A stretch of DNA of 26,254 bases. It comes from Catenaria anguillulae PL171. Lineage: Eukaryota; Blastocladiomycota; Blastocladiomycetes; Blastocladiales; Catenariaceae. The notes under the pieces are model-generated. The model had not been told where the DNA came from. It saw only the letters and a program-made list of their open reading frames with translations, and did not search any database. The DNA lies in contig MCFL01000323.1 of NCBI GenBank assembly GCA_002102555.1, positions 1 to 26,254 of the forward strand, in the 5' to 3' direction. Below, in pieces: positions 10,679 to 21,700 of this stretch (the first letter of the stretch is position 1; each line of letters begins with the position of its first letter). The position numbers and the translations under genes were made by a program.

Positions 10679-12294
10679 TTACATTCCCCGAGCAACTTTT
10701 GCCTTGAGTCGCCGGTCCAGCATCTCGGTCAATGTGTTGGCAATACTGAAATGCGTTTGCTGACACCGGTACATGGAGTTTTCCAAGTGGTATTGAGTCA
10801 CCATGAATGCTTCAAACCACGTCAGATTGCAAGCAAGATGGGTCATGGGTACGACTTCGTCGTGGCTGTGATGGGAGATTGCGTCAAGTGGTGAGAAGTC
10901 GGCAGGTCGACGAGCTCGTCAAGAATTATGTGAAATAATGTGCGTACCGAAGAGTTCCGGCGAGTGATTCAAGAATCTTTTGCATGTTTTGGTTACTCGA
11001 CAGGTCCTGGAGAAAATGGCCCAAGAAGGTAAGGAGAGGGCACATGAAAAGGATGACAGGAATGCGGCGGGCTTTTCACATACCGTACGAGCCAAGAGTT
11101 CCCTCATATCGTTGCGTTGCTTGTCCCGGAATGCTTCCTTCTTTTCACGCTGGGCGGCAAGGCGAATGCGCAGCTGGTTGGCACGATCGGCCTCTGACGC
11201 TTCTTCAATGTTTTCGCAGATGACTCCAATAAACACTGTGGGATATGAACATGCGGCAAGTCAGTCTCCTCAAACGGGCCCGATTCGCTGCGGTGTTATC
11301 GTACTATTGGTGAAGATGAAATTGCTGATGACCATGAAAATAATGCTATAAAACTCGGACCCGACGTAGCCGTCTTGGGTCAACCCAGTCTGCACGTCGG
11401 TCCATCCGGAACTCTATTCAACGCAGCATGGTACTCCATCAGCGCAAACCCAAAGATCGTCGAGAAGAAAAACAAACGCTGTACCGTAATGTAGTACATG
11501 AGAGATAACATGGATGCGCCCAACGTGCTGAAATCGTCGGAATTGGTGCGATTGTCGACACCAAACAAGTAGTAGCCCATGACGGCAAAGATGAAGGTGA
11601 ATGCAAACAAGCAGGCCAAAATATCGAGCACCGACTTTCGCAACGTGTGTAGGAGAGCATTGACAATGATCTGCAGCCGACGGACCGAAGAAATGGACCG
11701 GAACGATCGCAATGCACGCAAGGAGCGGAACACACGCAAGAAGGTCAAGTTGCCCAACCCGGCACCAAGAAGCGAAAGGGCGAACTGAACCACAGAAATG
11801 ACCAGAATGACAAAGTCAAACTTATTGTAAGCCGATCTCCAGTATCCCCGCGGGTCGATGAAGATCTTGAGAATGAATTCGATGAGGTAAATGGAGAGGA
11901 AGATGAGATCGGTGTAAAGTGAGTAGTCGGTTTGGTCGTCCGGGAGCGACGTGTCGATGCCAATGGTGATGCAGTTGGCAAAAATGACGAGCAACATAAA
12001 GTTTGAAAAGTATTTTGAGTAGACAATTCGGCTTAGGTACACCCGCATGCGGCGCAACTCGTGTGCGCGGTACTTTGAGCGAGAGGTGCCAATGGCGACG
12101 GCAGCGGCAATGGCGGCGTCAATGTCATCGGGCGAGTCGGCGCCATTCGGGTTGGTGGGCGGCTCGAGAAACTCGTCGGCACGGACTTCGGGTGAGAGAC
12201 CTCGGGCAGCAAACTCTTGCAGCAGGCGGGTGCCGCGTTGCGACGCCTTGGTGATGCCCCATCCACCAAAGGGTGTTGCTCCGCCCGCTACCAT
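10679..12294 (-). CDS. CatSper-like voltage-gated cation channel, single six-segment domain
   Basis: This is a pore-forming subunit of a CatSper-type channel in a (flagellar) plasma membrane; four such subunits form one pore. Five exons on - were resolved: 12294-11485, 11413-11305, 11235-11084, 11006-10948 and 10865-10679, with GT-AG introns of 71, 69, 77 and 82 bases. All junctions keep frame and give 438 aa from Met at 12294. S1-S3 span about residues 97-177. S4 (about 184-206) has Arg every third residue (LRVFRSLRALRSFR). S5 is about 220-245, and the pore reads T270-S-S-G-W274. S6 (291-313) leads into FTNMFIGVICE. A charged, probably coiled-coil tail then ends with a CatSper-like segment (LRHDEVVPMTHLACNLTWFE). 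The frame is open 5' to 12378 without an ATG, so an upstream coding exon is possible. A Ser sits where the family has Asp/Glu in the filter. It is transcribed divergently from the gene at 12642. Confidence 0.87.
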
Positions 12295-12378
12295 GATGCC
12301 GGATGTAGCGAGTGCCTGGGCCGAGGTAAATGTGAAGAGCACTGACGAGCGGACTGTGTTGCTCAAGCTTTCATCCAC

Positions 12379-12641
12379 TACAATGCCATGTGCTGCATGT
12401 GGCTATCAGCCCCTCGTGGTGGCCATGGGAAGGTCCTCCAAGCTCCAAGCGGCCAGGGTTCGCCGCTGACGCGTCGGATCGGCGGCCTCCGAGACGTGAG
12501 ACGTGAGCTTGGTGCGTGGTGCGTCTGCGTTGCCCGTGATGACCTCAAGTTGCCACGGGTTGGATTCGTGAGACGTGGAGACATAAGGCACAAGCACAGC
12601 ACGATATACTTACATGAAAAGCCATCTATGTCAATTACATA
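12379..12641. promoter_or_regulatory. Divergent intergenic region between channel gene and DUF4804-like gene
   Basis: About 260-350 bases separate the start of the channel frame (-) from the ATG at 12642 (+). The stretch must carry the promoter or 5' leader of both. An AT-rich segment (gatatactt) lies just before 12642 on the + side. The stretch may also hide a short first exon of the channel gene. Confidence 0.45.
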
Positions 12642-13997
12642 ATGTCGTCCTTCTCCATTCAACTTGTCGCAACGGCAAAATCGACACCGCTCACGCTCGA
12701 GAGCCTTGTCGCGGCCGCCAATCGCTTCCACGCTTCGCTCCCTCCGCGCGTTGCCTTCCCAACATCGGCCAATACCCTGGCCAACCTTTACGCTCGCCTG
12801 GGGTCGTCGACTGCTTCCGGGCAGCACCATGAACTTGTGGACCAAGCCAAAGGCACCCGTATCCTTGTTCCAGCGACCCTCGTTCCCGTCTTGAACGCTT
12901 TCCTTGAACGCAAACGCACGTCGGGATCCTCAGTGGAGCAGTCACTCTACACCGGCATGGATTGGCATGCTCTCGTACAACGCCTAATTGCTTGCCGTCC
13001 GTTCGCGTTTCTCTGCCCACGAGACACCACGCTGACCCGCTGCGGCCAATACTATGGCACTGCGACCCGCAACTGGAAACTCGTCGGCACCGAGCAGGAA
13101 TCCGAGCCGCTGACATTGGCCAACTATCTCAGCTACGAGGAAATGGCGTTGGCAAGTCTCCTGGCGGTTTCTTCGCCCACGACATTTATCAATGATGGCG
13201 GGCGCGCGAATTGTGGTCGCCCAGGCCAGGCTGGCTCATTTGTCCCATTCGGCATCTTCATCGGTGCGGTCGGTACGCGATTCGAGGTGGCAGATGAGAT
13301 GGAGGCAAGATTTATGGCGAGTATGGGGAGCGATGCAGCAGCCAATCCACCACCGCGCTGGCCGATCCGCGACGAATGGCGCGTGTTCTATGACCCAGTT
13401 TTGCGAATTGAAGGCAACAAGAATCGGGATATCGTCAGCCGCAGCGGGTGCTTGCTTGATTTAGACATGTGGCGGTTCCGCATTCGCACGACCATCGCAT
13501 TGATTGTTGCGGAGGCAGAGGCACGCGCCAAAGAGTACGGGCGCGCAGCGTATGTGCGTCTGGTTGGCCTTGGGTTGGGTGTTTGGTCCATCATTCCGGA
13601 TGTCCAAGCTCAAGCATACGTTGAGGAGACAATCAACGCCATCGAGCAGTCGCACGCGTCCCATGTGGCCGTCCTCGACCTGTGCTGGATCCCACTCGGC
13701 GAAGGTGATGGCCTACGCTTCCCGACCTTCGTCAAGACAAAGGCTGGTCGCTCTGTCGAGGTGCGCCTCACCCGAAACGCACCTGCGACACCGCTCATGG
13801 GCTTGGACAAGGATTTCTTACTGGTGGCCACGTATGCTTGGGATGGAAATGCCTACCCAGGGAACGAGTTTTGGCTAGGAAGCGCGCATTTGGCGGCCAG
13901 TGGAGACCCGGCTGCAGCTGCTTGTTGCACTATCGCAGAGATTCAGAACCCTCTTGTGAATGGGTGGCTGTTGGAAAACGTTGTCGTTCACGAGTAA
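12642..13997 (+). CDS. DUF4804-like protein, single exon, 451 aa
   Basis: This complete open frame has protein-like composition throughout, no intron and no frameshift. I chose ATG 12642 as the first Met of the frame. The core matches what I recall of the DUF4804 family, which has unknown function and is scattered through early-branching eukaryotes and some bacteria: YLSYEEMALASLLAVSSPT (162-180), FINDGGR (182-188), FGIFIGAVGTRFE (203-215), YVRLVGLGLGVW (304-315), and near the end YAWDGNAYPGNEFWLG (398-413) and SGDPAAAACCTI (420-431). No signal peptide or membrane segment is visible, so it is probably cytosolic. Several Cys, Asp and His residues lie in the conserved blocks, but no catalytic motif is known to me, so no reaction is proposed. 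Family assignment is from memory of motifs and needs a profile search. Confidence 0.8.
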   Translation: MSSFSIQLVATAKSTPLTLESLVAAANRFHASLPPRVAFPTSANTLANLYARLGSSTASGQHHELVDQAKGTRILVPATLVPVLNAFLERKRTSGSSVEQSLYTGMDWHALVQRLIACRPFAFLCPRDTTLTRCGQYYGTATRNWKLVGTEQESEPLTLANYLSYEEMALASLLAVSSPTTFINDGGRANCGRPGQAGSFVPFGIFIGAVGTRFEVADEMEARFMASMGSDAAANPPPRWPIRDEWRVFYDPVLRIEGNKNRDIVSRSGCLLDLDMWRFRIRTTIALIVAEAEARAKEYGRAAYVRLVGLGLGVWSIIPDVQAQAYVEETINAIEQSHASHVAVLDLCWIPLGEGDGLRFPTFVKTKAGRSVEVRLTRNAPATPLMGLDKDFLLVATYAWDGNAYPGNEFWLGSAHLAASGDPAAAACCTIAEIQNPLVNGWLLENVVVHE

Positions 13998-14159
13998 GCT
14001 GTGCTGTGCATACATGCCACACATTGCAAGCTTTTCGCGTGGGGTGAGGTGGCGTTGTTCCAGTTGCCCATAACTATATTGACTATCCATCTTTCCAGTA
14101 GGAACATACATAACATCAGTACATGTCTTCGCTGGCAACCTGGTGTTTCAGTCGTCGCA

Positions 14160-15502
14160 ATGGATTCTCGTGTGCCTCCCTCGGCGGGCAAATCGGCTTG
14201 GCAACTCTCCGCCTCCCACCTCCTCAGGACTGCTGCCGCCGTTCTGCTCATGTTTGCCAGCCCAGTCATGTCTCATTCTCACTCGCACGACGACCACCAC
14301 AGCCACGGGCATGGGCATGGGCATGGGCACAATCATGCTCACGCGCTCCCAGAATCGCTTGCCAATCTTGCCGCCGTCTTTGGCGACGATACCTCGTCGC
14401 TCCTCGTCGCCTGCACGCTTCTATTGACTGTGGTCCCGCTGTCCTCATGTTTGCTTTGCCCAAGAACTTGCCTGGTCCTGTCGAGCGTGTCCTGGTATCC
14501 TTTGCGCTCGGGACCATGCTCAGTGACATTTTCCTTCACTTGCTTCCTGAGACGTTGGCCGCTGGTGGATCCGCTCATTCGCATTCACACGACGACAATC
14601 ACCACGATCACCATCACCACCATTATGACGGCTTTTTGGCCACGCCGGCACACAAGGTTCTCGCTGGATTCCTTGCATTTTACGCCATCGAGCGCATTAT
14701 GGGCTTGCTCGTCACCATGTCCTCGCCTGCAACCGCCCATTCGCATTCGCACTCGCACTCGCATTCACATTCTCACTCGCACGACGCGAAGAAGCTCGAC
14801 GGGGACTCTAAACATTCGCACGACCATGGCTCCCCGACATCGGCGGCAAAGTCCGACGCCAAGGGGGTTCTCCGCCACCGTGCATCCAACAAATCTGCCA
14901 CCGCCAAGCCACCGGCTGATCCGCCGTCCAAAATGCCAGAAACCGCAAAGTCTGCCTTGCCGCCCATCAACTCCATCATCCACGTCTTTGCCATGTCAAT
15001 TCACGTCGCCTCGGATGGCCTCCTGGTGTCCATGGCCTTTTCGCGCGGCCCGTCCACGGGTCTCTCGACATTCTTGGGCGTGTTTTTGCACGAGATTCCA
15101 CACCGGCTCGCAGATTGGGCGCTGATTCAGGGCGGATTGGGCATGTCACGCAATCAAGCCATTGTGGCGCAACTGTACATGACGTGTGCGTCGCTCGCAG
15201 GTGTGTTTGCCGGGGCGGCACTGGTGCCGGCGTCGGCGATCGAGCAGATGATGCCCATTGTCGCTGGTGGCTTGTTGTACACGGCGACGGTTGGCGTGGT
15301 GCCAGAGTTGACGGGTGGGCATTCGCATGGACATGATCATGGCGGCGAAGGTCATGGGCACGCACACGAGCACGGACATTCACATTCGCATTCTCACGAA
15401 GAAGGGGAAGGGTCGGGTCGCATTCAAAAGCTGGTTCAGGTTGTGGTCGAGATTGCAGCTCTTGTTGCTGGCATTCTTTTCATGGGTAATCATGCCCATT
15501 AG
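14160..15502 (+). CDS. ZIP family zinc transporter (ZIP7/LIV-1 type), with apparent frameshift
   Basis: This would move Zn2+ out of the ER/Golgi into the cytosol, as ZIP7/Catsup/IAR1-type members do. From ATG 14160 there is a signal-like start, then a His-rich lumenal segment (HSHSHDDHHSHGHGHG). The first membrane segment (LLVACTLLLTVVP) breaks at 14436-14438 and continues one base out of frame as AVLMFALPK, then LSDIFLHLLPE and the rest to 15502. No intron can bridge this, so a one-base deletion (real or a sequencing error) is the likely cause. Three more His-rich loops follow (about 14575-14625, 14741-14785, 15319-15400). The transmembrane metal motifs are HVASDG (15002-15019) and HEIPHR (15089-15106), which deviate from the usual HNxxDG and HExPHE. 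The C-terminal LLYTATVGVVPEL resembles ZIP7. The total is about 447 aa, normal for the group. It starts only 162 bases after the preceding gene's stop. Confidence 0.82.
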
Positions 15503-15597
15503 CGTTGTCAAAGTATTTGGTGTGCACATGTCTTGTCACTTGCTTCTGAACCGGTACGGCCTCACAATGGGTTGTGATTCCCAGCCTTGGGCCATCA

Positions 15598-15603
15598 AAT
15601 AAA
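15598..15603 (+). promoter_or_regulatory. AATAAA polyadenylation signal for the ZIP gene
   Basis: A canonical AATAAA lies 96 bases after the ZIP stop codon, in an A/T-rich stretch between two convergent genes. Confidence 0.55.
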
Positions 15604-15787
15604 AGTATACATTCTCTTTTGCAACACAACACAAAGAATCGAGTGCAAGACTTGCACTGGGAAACAAACACTTGATAGTGATACAACAACATGATGCAGA
15701 GAGCACAACAAAAAAAAAGGAAACGACAATACACACACTTAGGAACAACAATCTCTTCTATGCCCAAGCGCAACAGCAAGGGCGGGC

Positions 15788-18700
15788 TTACTTGGAACCG
15801 AACATACGCTGGAAGAAACCCGACTTACGCTTGGTCTTACCGTCCTTTTCCGATGGCGTCACGCTGGCCGTTGATTCTGCGGCGATGGGCTCGAGCTGAC
15901 GCTCTGGCTCGCCCTTCTGCACCTCCTCGGCAGCAACAGCGGGCTTGTTGTCGGACTGGACAAAGGTCTCCGAGCTCTCGGCCGGCGCAACTACCTGCAC
16001 GATAGGAGCGGTGGGTTCTTCAACGGGCAAGTCGGATGTGTTCTGTCCCTCGACGGCCTTGGCCTCAACGACAACAAAGTCGGCCGACGTGGGCTCGACA
16101 GCTGTTACAACCTCGGGCTGGACATCCCCCTTGGACTCAACGGCCGGAATCGCGACAGATTCCACGACACGGTTCGCCGAGTCGGGAACTGTGGGCGAGA
16201 CAGGCATTTGGGACAGGTCGCGCGGAGCAGGGGAAAGAATGGGTTCGACAATGTGCTCGTCCTTTGACACAGCGGCCAGGTCAATCGTCAAGGCAGCGGT
16301 CGAGCGGACGACAACCGGATCTTGGACCTGCTGGGTCATCACAGTGGTCTTGGTCGTCGCCGTTTCAATGGCACGCTCGGATTCAATCGTCTTAGGAGGG
16401 CCTTGAGTGATGGCTCCGTCGAAGACTTCCTCTTTGGTTTCCTTCACGGTCTGCTCACCAGTCAACGGATTGGTGATGATGGTGCGCTTGATGACGAAGC
16501 GACGGGTCATGACGCGGGGAACAATGCGGCGCTGAGGCGTGGTGGTCAAAGTTGTGGTTGTGGTTGTGTTTTCGGTCTGGAAATGATTGTTGAGCAGTTG
16601 ATCAAGAAAACGTGTAAGTGAAGGCAAGGGAGAAGAAAAACACAAGAGCAAAAGACAATTGGCGTACATGGCTCGAAGACGTGGTAATGGCGCTGGCACC
16701 TTCAACGACTGGATTCGACGTGGGAACTGCCTCATGAGCACCGGAAGATGCTTGCTCGGACGACGAGTCAACGTGGTGCGAAATCTGGGTCTGGGTCTCG
16801 CTCACGGCGTCATCAACTTGAGAAACGACCGATACAGCAACCGCGGTCTCCACTTGTGCTACAGCAGCGCCCATCGTCACAGCTTCGACGTGTGAGGTAG
16901 CAGATTCAATGGCAATCGACTCGACCTCCGCGACAACGGGTTCAGCGGGAACTGCCGCGACTTGCGAGTCAGCCTCTTGAACTTCAACAGTCTCAGCTTG
17001 CAGGGTGGCGGACCCACCATCAACTTGTGCAACAGCGGCTTCAATGGCAGCAGTCTCGGGTGGCGCAGCAGCGGGCTCAACGACAACGGCCTCAACGACA
17101 ACGGCCTCAACGTGGGCATCCATGGATTCAACGGCAACAACCGCTGTCCGCTCAGGAGACAATTGCACCTCCACGATCTCTTCGGGTTGGGCGGCAGCGG
17201 ATTCAACCGCAATGGACTCGGCTGGATTAACAGCAGGCTCGACGGCATGAATCTCAACTTGATCGGCAGCCGATTCAACGTCCATTGCTTCAAATCGCTC
17301 GGCAGAAACTTGCACCTGCAAGACCTCCTTGGCAACAGATTCAACGGGAGCAGCCTGGATTTGCACGACAGCCGCCGGCAACTGGGCAATCTCGACTTGA
17401 GTATCCGATTCCACCGCCACAGCCTCATCATGCGTTACAGTGGGCTCAGCAGCACCCGAGTCAACTTGTGCAACAGCAGATTCTGCGGTGACAACCTCGA
17501 CTTGAACGTCAGCCACCTGCGATTCCACAACCTGGGCTGGCTCGGCAGCGGATTCTGCGACAAGCGTCTCGGCTGGCCTTTCTTCTTCGTGCACCCTCAC
17601 AACCTCGACCTGCGCACCAACGGCGTCACGCTCGATTTGCGCGTCGGCAACTTCGACCGGGACCGAGTCAATCTCGCATACAGCTTGTTCGGGTGCCTCG
17701 GCGTCGGCGACAGTAATCTCGGGCTCGGGCAGCAATGAAAGGACACGACCGAAGCGGTGGAGCATAAATGCCTCCCATTGGGCGTAATGAACCATGTGGA
17801 CGACATGGACAAAGAGCAGCTCGGGTGTCGTGCGAATGAGCGAGTACAATGTCCACTTTCCGTCTTGGCTGAGAATGAGAATGGCGTCGCGAATGAGGCA
17901 ATGGTACATGGAGACGATGGTCACGTCAACGGTGGTCACGGAAACGATAAGTTGCTGAAGCTGAACGAATCGGGCATGTAAACGGGCGTTGAGCGCGAGC
18001 GCGCGCGGGTCATGCTCATCAATCGACACATCAATGTCGCCCCAGTTCCATGCAGCTTCGCGCACGGCCTGCGTGAGCGCCGCGGTCGCATGCGCATAGT
18101 GCTCGGTACCGACAATTGTTTCGATATCGCGGCGGAACTCTGCACCAAGCGACATGTGGACAAGTGCGACAAGCTTGACGAATGCAGGTGCAACGGGAGC
18201 TTCCTCGTAAGTTTGGTCTTCGGCATCCAGCAAGTACCGCACATACAAGGAAGTCCAATGCTGCGACCAGGAAAGAGTCGAGATGGTGTGCTTCAAAGAG
18301 ATCAAGAGTCGAGAGACGGATTCCAACGATACGAGCTCGTCGCTCTGGGTGGATGCAGCGGGAGAGCTGGTGGTCACAGTCTCGTCCCCAATGGAAGCGA
18401 CTTCAATCATGAGGTGGGACTGGCCTGATGACGCCGACTCTGCGTCTTGAGGAAGCATGCTAACAACTGCGCCGAAATTGGTCATGCAGAAAGCGCGGTA
18501 CTCTTGCCATTGCGCAACATGCATCCAGTGGATGAACTTGCCTGCCGTCGTGAGTGGCGTCAGCGAGAAGAGCTCCATGGCACCGTCGGCCCTGCGGATC
18601 ATGATGGCATGACGAAGGAACTGGTCGTAATTGTTGATACCGGCCGTGATGTGCGCATGGGTAACATGAGAGACAATTTGACGGAACATGACGAGGCGAG

Positions 18701-21700
18701 TACGAACGATGCGCAAAACTCGAATGACGATGGACGCACTGACACCCTCGGACACAATGGAGGCGAGATCTTGCTCGTACAAGGTACCAGTCGCCTTGTG
18801 GAGTAACCAGATGAACTCGAACCTGGTGGTTTTACCATGGGCATGCAATTCGGAAAGGTAATCGGTCACGTCAGCCTCGGAAATGAAGGTCACGGCCTGG
18901 ATCCAGGTGGTCACAGTCATCCGCAAAAACACCTCGGCTTGCTCAGCTGAAATGTCGACAAGAGGGCGCTCAAGCGTTGAGTGCGTCATGACAGAGGCTG
19001 TCGTGGAGGCTGAACCGGCGTCCGCGCTAATGGAAACCAAGACCTGTGCTTGCTCGGCCTCCTGCGAAACCGAGACAATGGCCTGCTCCGAGCGCGAATC
19101 GGTCGTCGCAATGTGTTCATCGTGTGTTTGCTGAAGCACCAGGTTTGAGGGGGCGACAGAGCCCGAGGGCATGGCAAGAGCGATGCCGCCAGCAGCGACA
19201 AGCGAAACAGCTACTCCTGCAGCCTCAGCACAGGGACTCGATTGGGAGGGGATGTCAGACTCGGGAGCATCGGCAATTGGCTCGGTGTGCAATTCCGAGC
19301 TGGCCGAGGTGACAACTTGGGTGACGACAAAGGACGATTCGCTGCTGGTGACCGACTCGACGTTGTCGCACACTTGGGTTGTCACGACAACAAAGTCATC
19401 GGAGCTGATTGATTGGGCTTCGGTGTGAATGTTCTGAACTTCGACTGCAATTTGGTGCTCTGCAACAATAGCATCCTCTGTAGATGATGTGAGGTATGAG
19501 ATGCAAGAAAACGAACGGGGGGCCGGGAGAAGAGGCAACCACGTACCGGTAGCTTCAACTTGGGCATCATCGCTTTGGATGTATTCCATGCGAGACTCGG
19601 TGTCAACAAGGTCAACAACCGCAACAGCTTGAGCATGATCAGAAACGAGCTCATTTGCCGAGGACGAGGACAATTGCTGCTCGGTTGTTTCGGCCACCTC
19701 AACCGTGTGCACAATGCTTTCCAAACGCGATCCGTGCATCACCGACACCTCAGCGTGATCGTCCAGGGAGGGCGCGATCTTGTCTTGAGTGTTGGACTCC
19801 GCATCGAGTGAAGAACCACTGGCACTTTGGATGACTGCGACGTTGGTCGAGACCGATGACGTGAGCGATTCCTCTTGAATGGTCTCTGCTTGCTCCATCG
19901 CGGTGGTGATGTTGGAAGACGAGTGCCCACCAACCTCAATCTCGCCAATGGATTCATTGGCAGCAACTTGAACCCCAGTAATGACTGAAAGCACGTCACA
20001 AATCGCAAGTGAGCACAAGGCGGGTTCAAAAACAAAATGAAAAAGGACGTGATAGCGTACTCGTTTCTTGCGCGCAAGGTTCATCTGCGTTCGACACGCC
20101 GGTGGAGGCAATGGCAATACCGGCACCATTCGCAACGGCCCCAGCACCCATGGCGACAAGACTGAGGGCCGACGTGGAGCTGGTGAGCTCATGGTCGTGA
20201 ATGATTTGGACATCGGTCACCTCAACGGCCTGCGTTTCAAAGGTATCAACCTCGGTTACGGAATCAGTATGAGCGATGTCGAACACGACGGCTGAAAATG
20301 GGCGCGGGCGGGGTATTCTTGTCAGTGATGGAACAAATAAGGAAGCAACAACAGGTCACAGATACGTACCATCAGCAACCTGAAGGCATTCGGCTGCCTC
20401 TGTCCCAGAATCACCACTGGCGTCACCAGAAACGGCCTCGACAACGGCACCGGTGTCAGCGGGAAGTGCAATAATGGGCGACGAAATGGACGAGCCCTGC
20501 TCCTCAACAACCTGCTCAACCGTAACTTGGGTCATTTGTGTCGATGATTGCTGGGTAACGTGCACGGCGGTCGTAGATTCAGCGGTCGTGACTTCGGAAG
20601 CAGCTGAAAGGAGCCCAAAAGTGAGGAGGTGAGTACATATCAACATCAGGGGAGATGTATGCTGCAAGAAAGCATACCATCAGTTGAAAGTTCGACCTGA
20701 ACCTCAAGCTCTGACTCGCAGGTCGAATCAACAACCGTGGAAACAACGGCTGCACCGGCGACAGCGACACCGATGGCAGACTCCGAAGTGGCGGCCAGCT
20801 GCGCTGGTACGAAATGCTCGTTTGTGACTTGAGTGATTTCATGCTGGGATTGCTCGACAACCTCAACCGTGATCGTGGATTCAGCGTGCGCGACCTCGAC
20901 GGCGGCTGCATGTGATAAACCAAACGGCGGTGAGCGATAAAAACGGGTGAAAGGAAATAAGGCGAAGGCATACCATCTGCCGTTTGCTCGCACACGGCCT
21001 CAGCGTCCGATTCACGGCTGGAGTCATCGGACGCATCCAGGGCAATAGTACTGGCACTCGCGGCGACATGGCCTACGCCAGTGTCAATAATGGACCCCGA
21101 ACTGGATGATTCTTGAAGCTCGCCCGTGGCTACAATGACTTGCGCGTCAAATTGCTGTGTGACCTCGACGGAGGCGGCCGGCTCATCAACAGCGGGCTGA
21201 ATTGAGACTGGGAAAAAGCGACGGGAGCGGTGGCCGTCAGCTTTTGCCCGAAGAAAGACAAAACATGAAGGAATGGAAGAATTCGTACCAGCGGACACAT
21301 GCTCAACGTCGTGCTCAACCACATGCTTGGGTTCGTCGCTGGATGAATGACCAGACGCCACGGCACTGACACTGACAGCGGAGATGACAGTACCAATCAC
21401 CTCAACGTTAGAAGCTGACACGGTGGCAGTGGACTCGTCTTGAATAATCTCGGCCTCGATGGGTTGGTCAGTGAGGGCTTTGGTAGCGGGCTCGTTGTCC
21501 GCAACGGCTTGGTGGCTCTCGGTAGCCGCGGAAGAGCTGCTGCTCGTGTCAATGGCGTGGACAGCGGTAGTTTCTTGATGCACTGGAAGACCAATCTCGT
21601 TGATCAGAATAAGCGATGCGATCATGATGACGTGAACAGAGTCATACCTTCGGCAACTTGAACTACTTGCACGTGAACCTCGTTCTCGCAATTGATATCG

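Noticed and set aside
12378..12845. 155-aa frame on - considered as an N-terminal exon of the channel
   Set aside because: It is in a different frame, overlaps the start of the + strand gene at 12642, and no convincing donor joins it to the channel frame. A short upstream exon remains possible.
14430..14480. A small intron explaining the ZIP frame change
   Set aside because: Any GT-AG pair here would be under 40 bases and would remove the conserved part of the first membrane helix.
14741..14785. CA/TC-rich short repeats as a non-coding microsatellite
   Set aside because: They encode a His-Ser loop in the frame of the ZIP transporter, where such loops are normal.
14001..15125. 374-aa frame on + as a separate gene
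   Set aside because: Only its first part (from 14160 to about 14436) is real; after the frameshift point it reads the ZIP gene out of frame.
17076..17112. Short regular repeats considered as a CRISPR array
   Set aside because: The units are directly adjacent without spacers, lie inside a coding exon, and the genome is eukaryotic.
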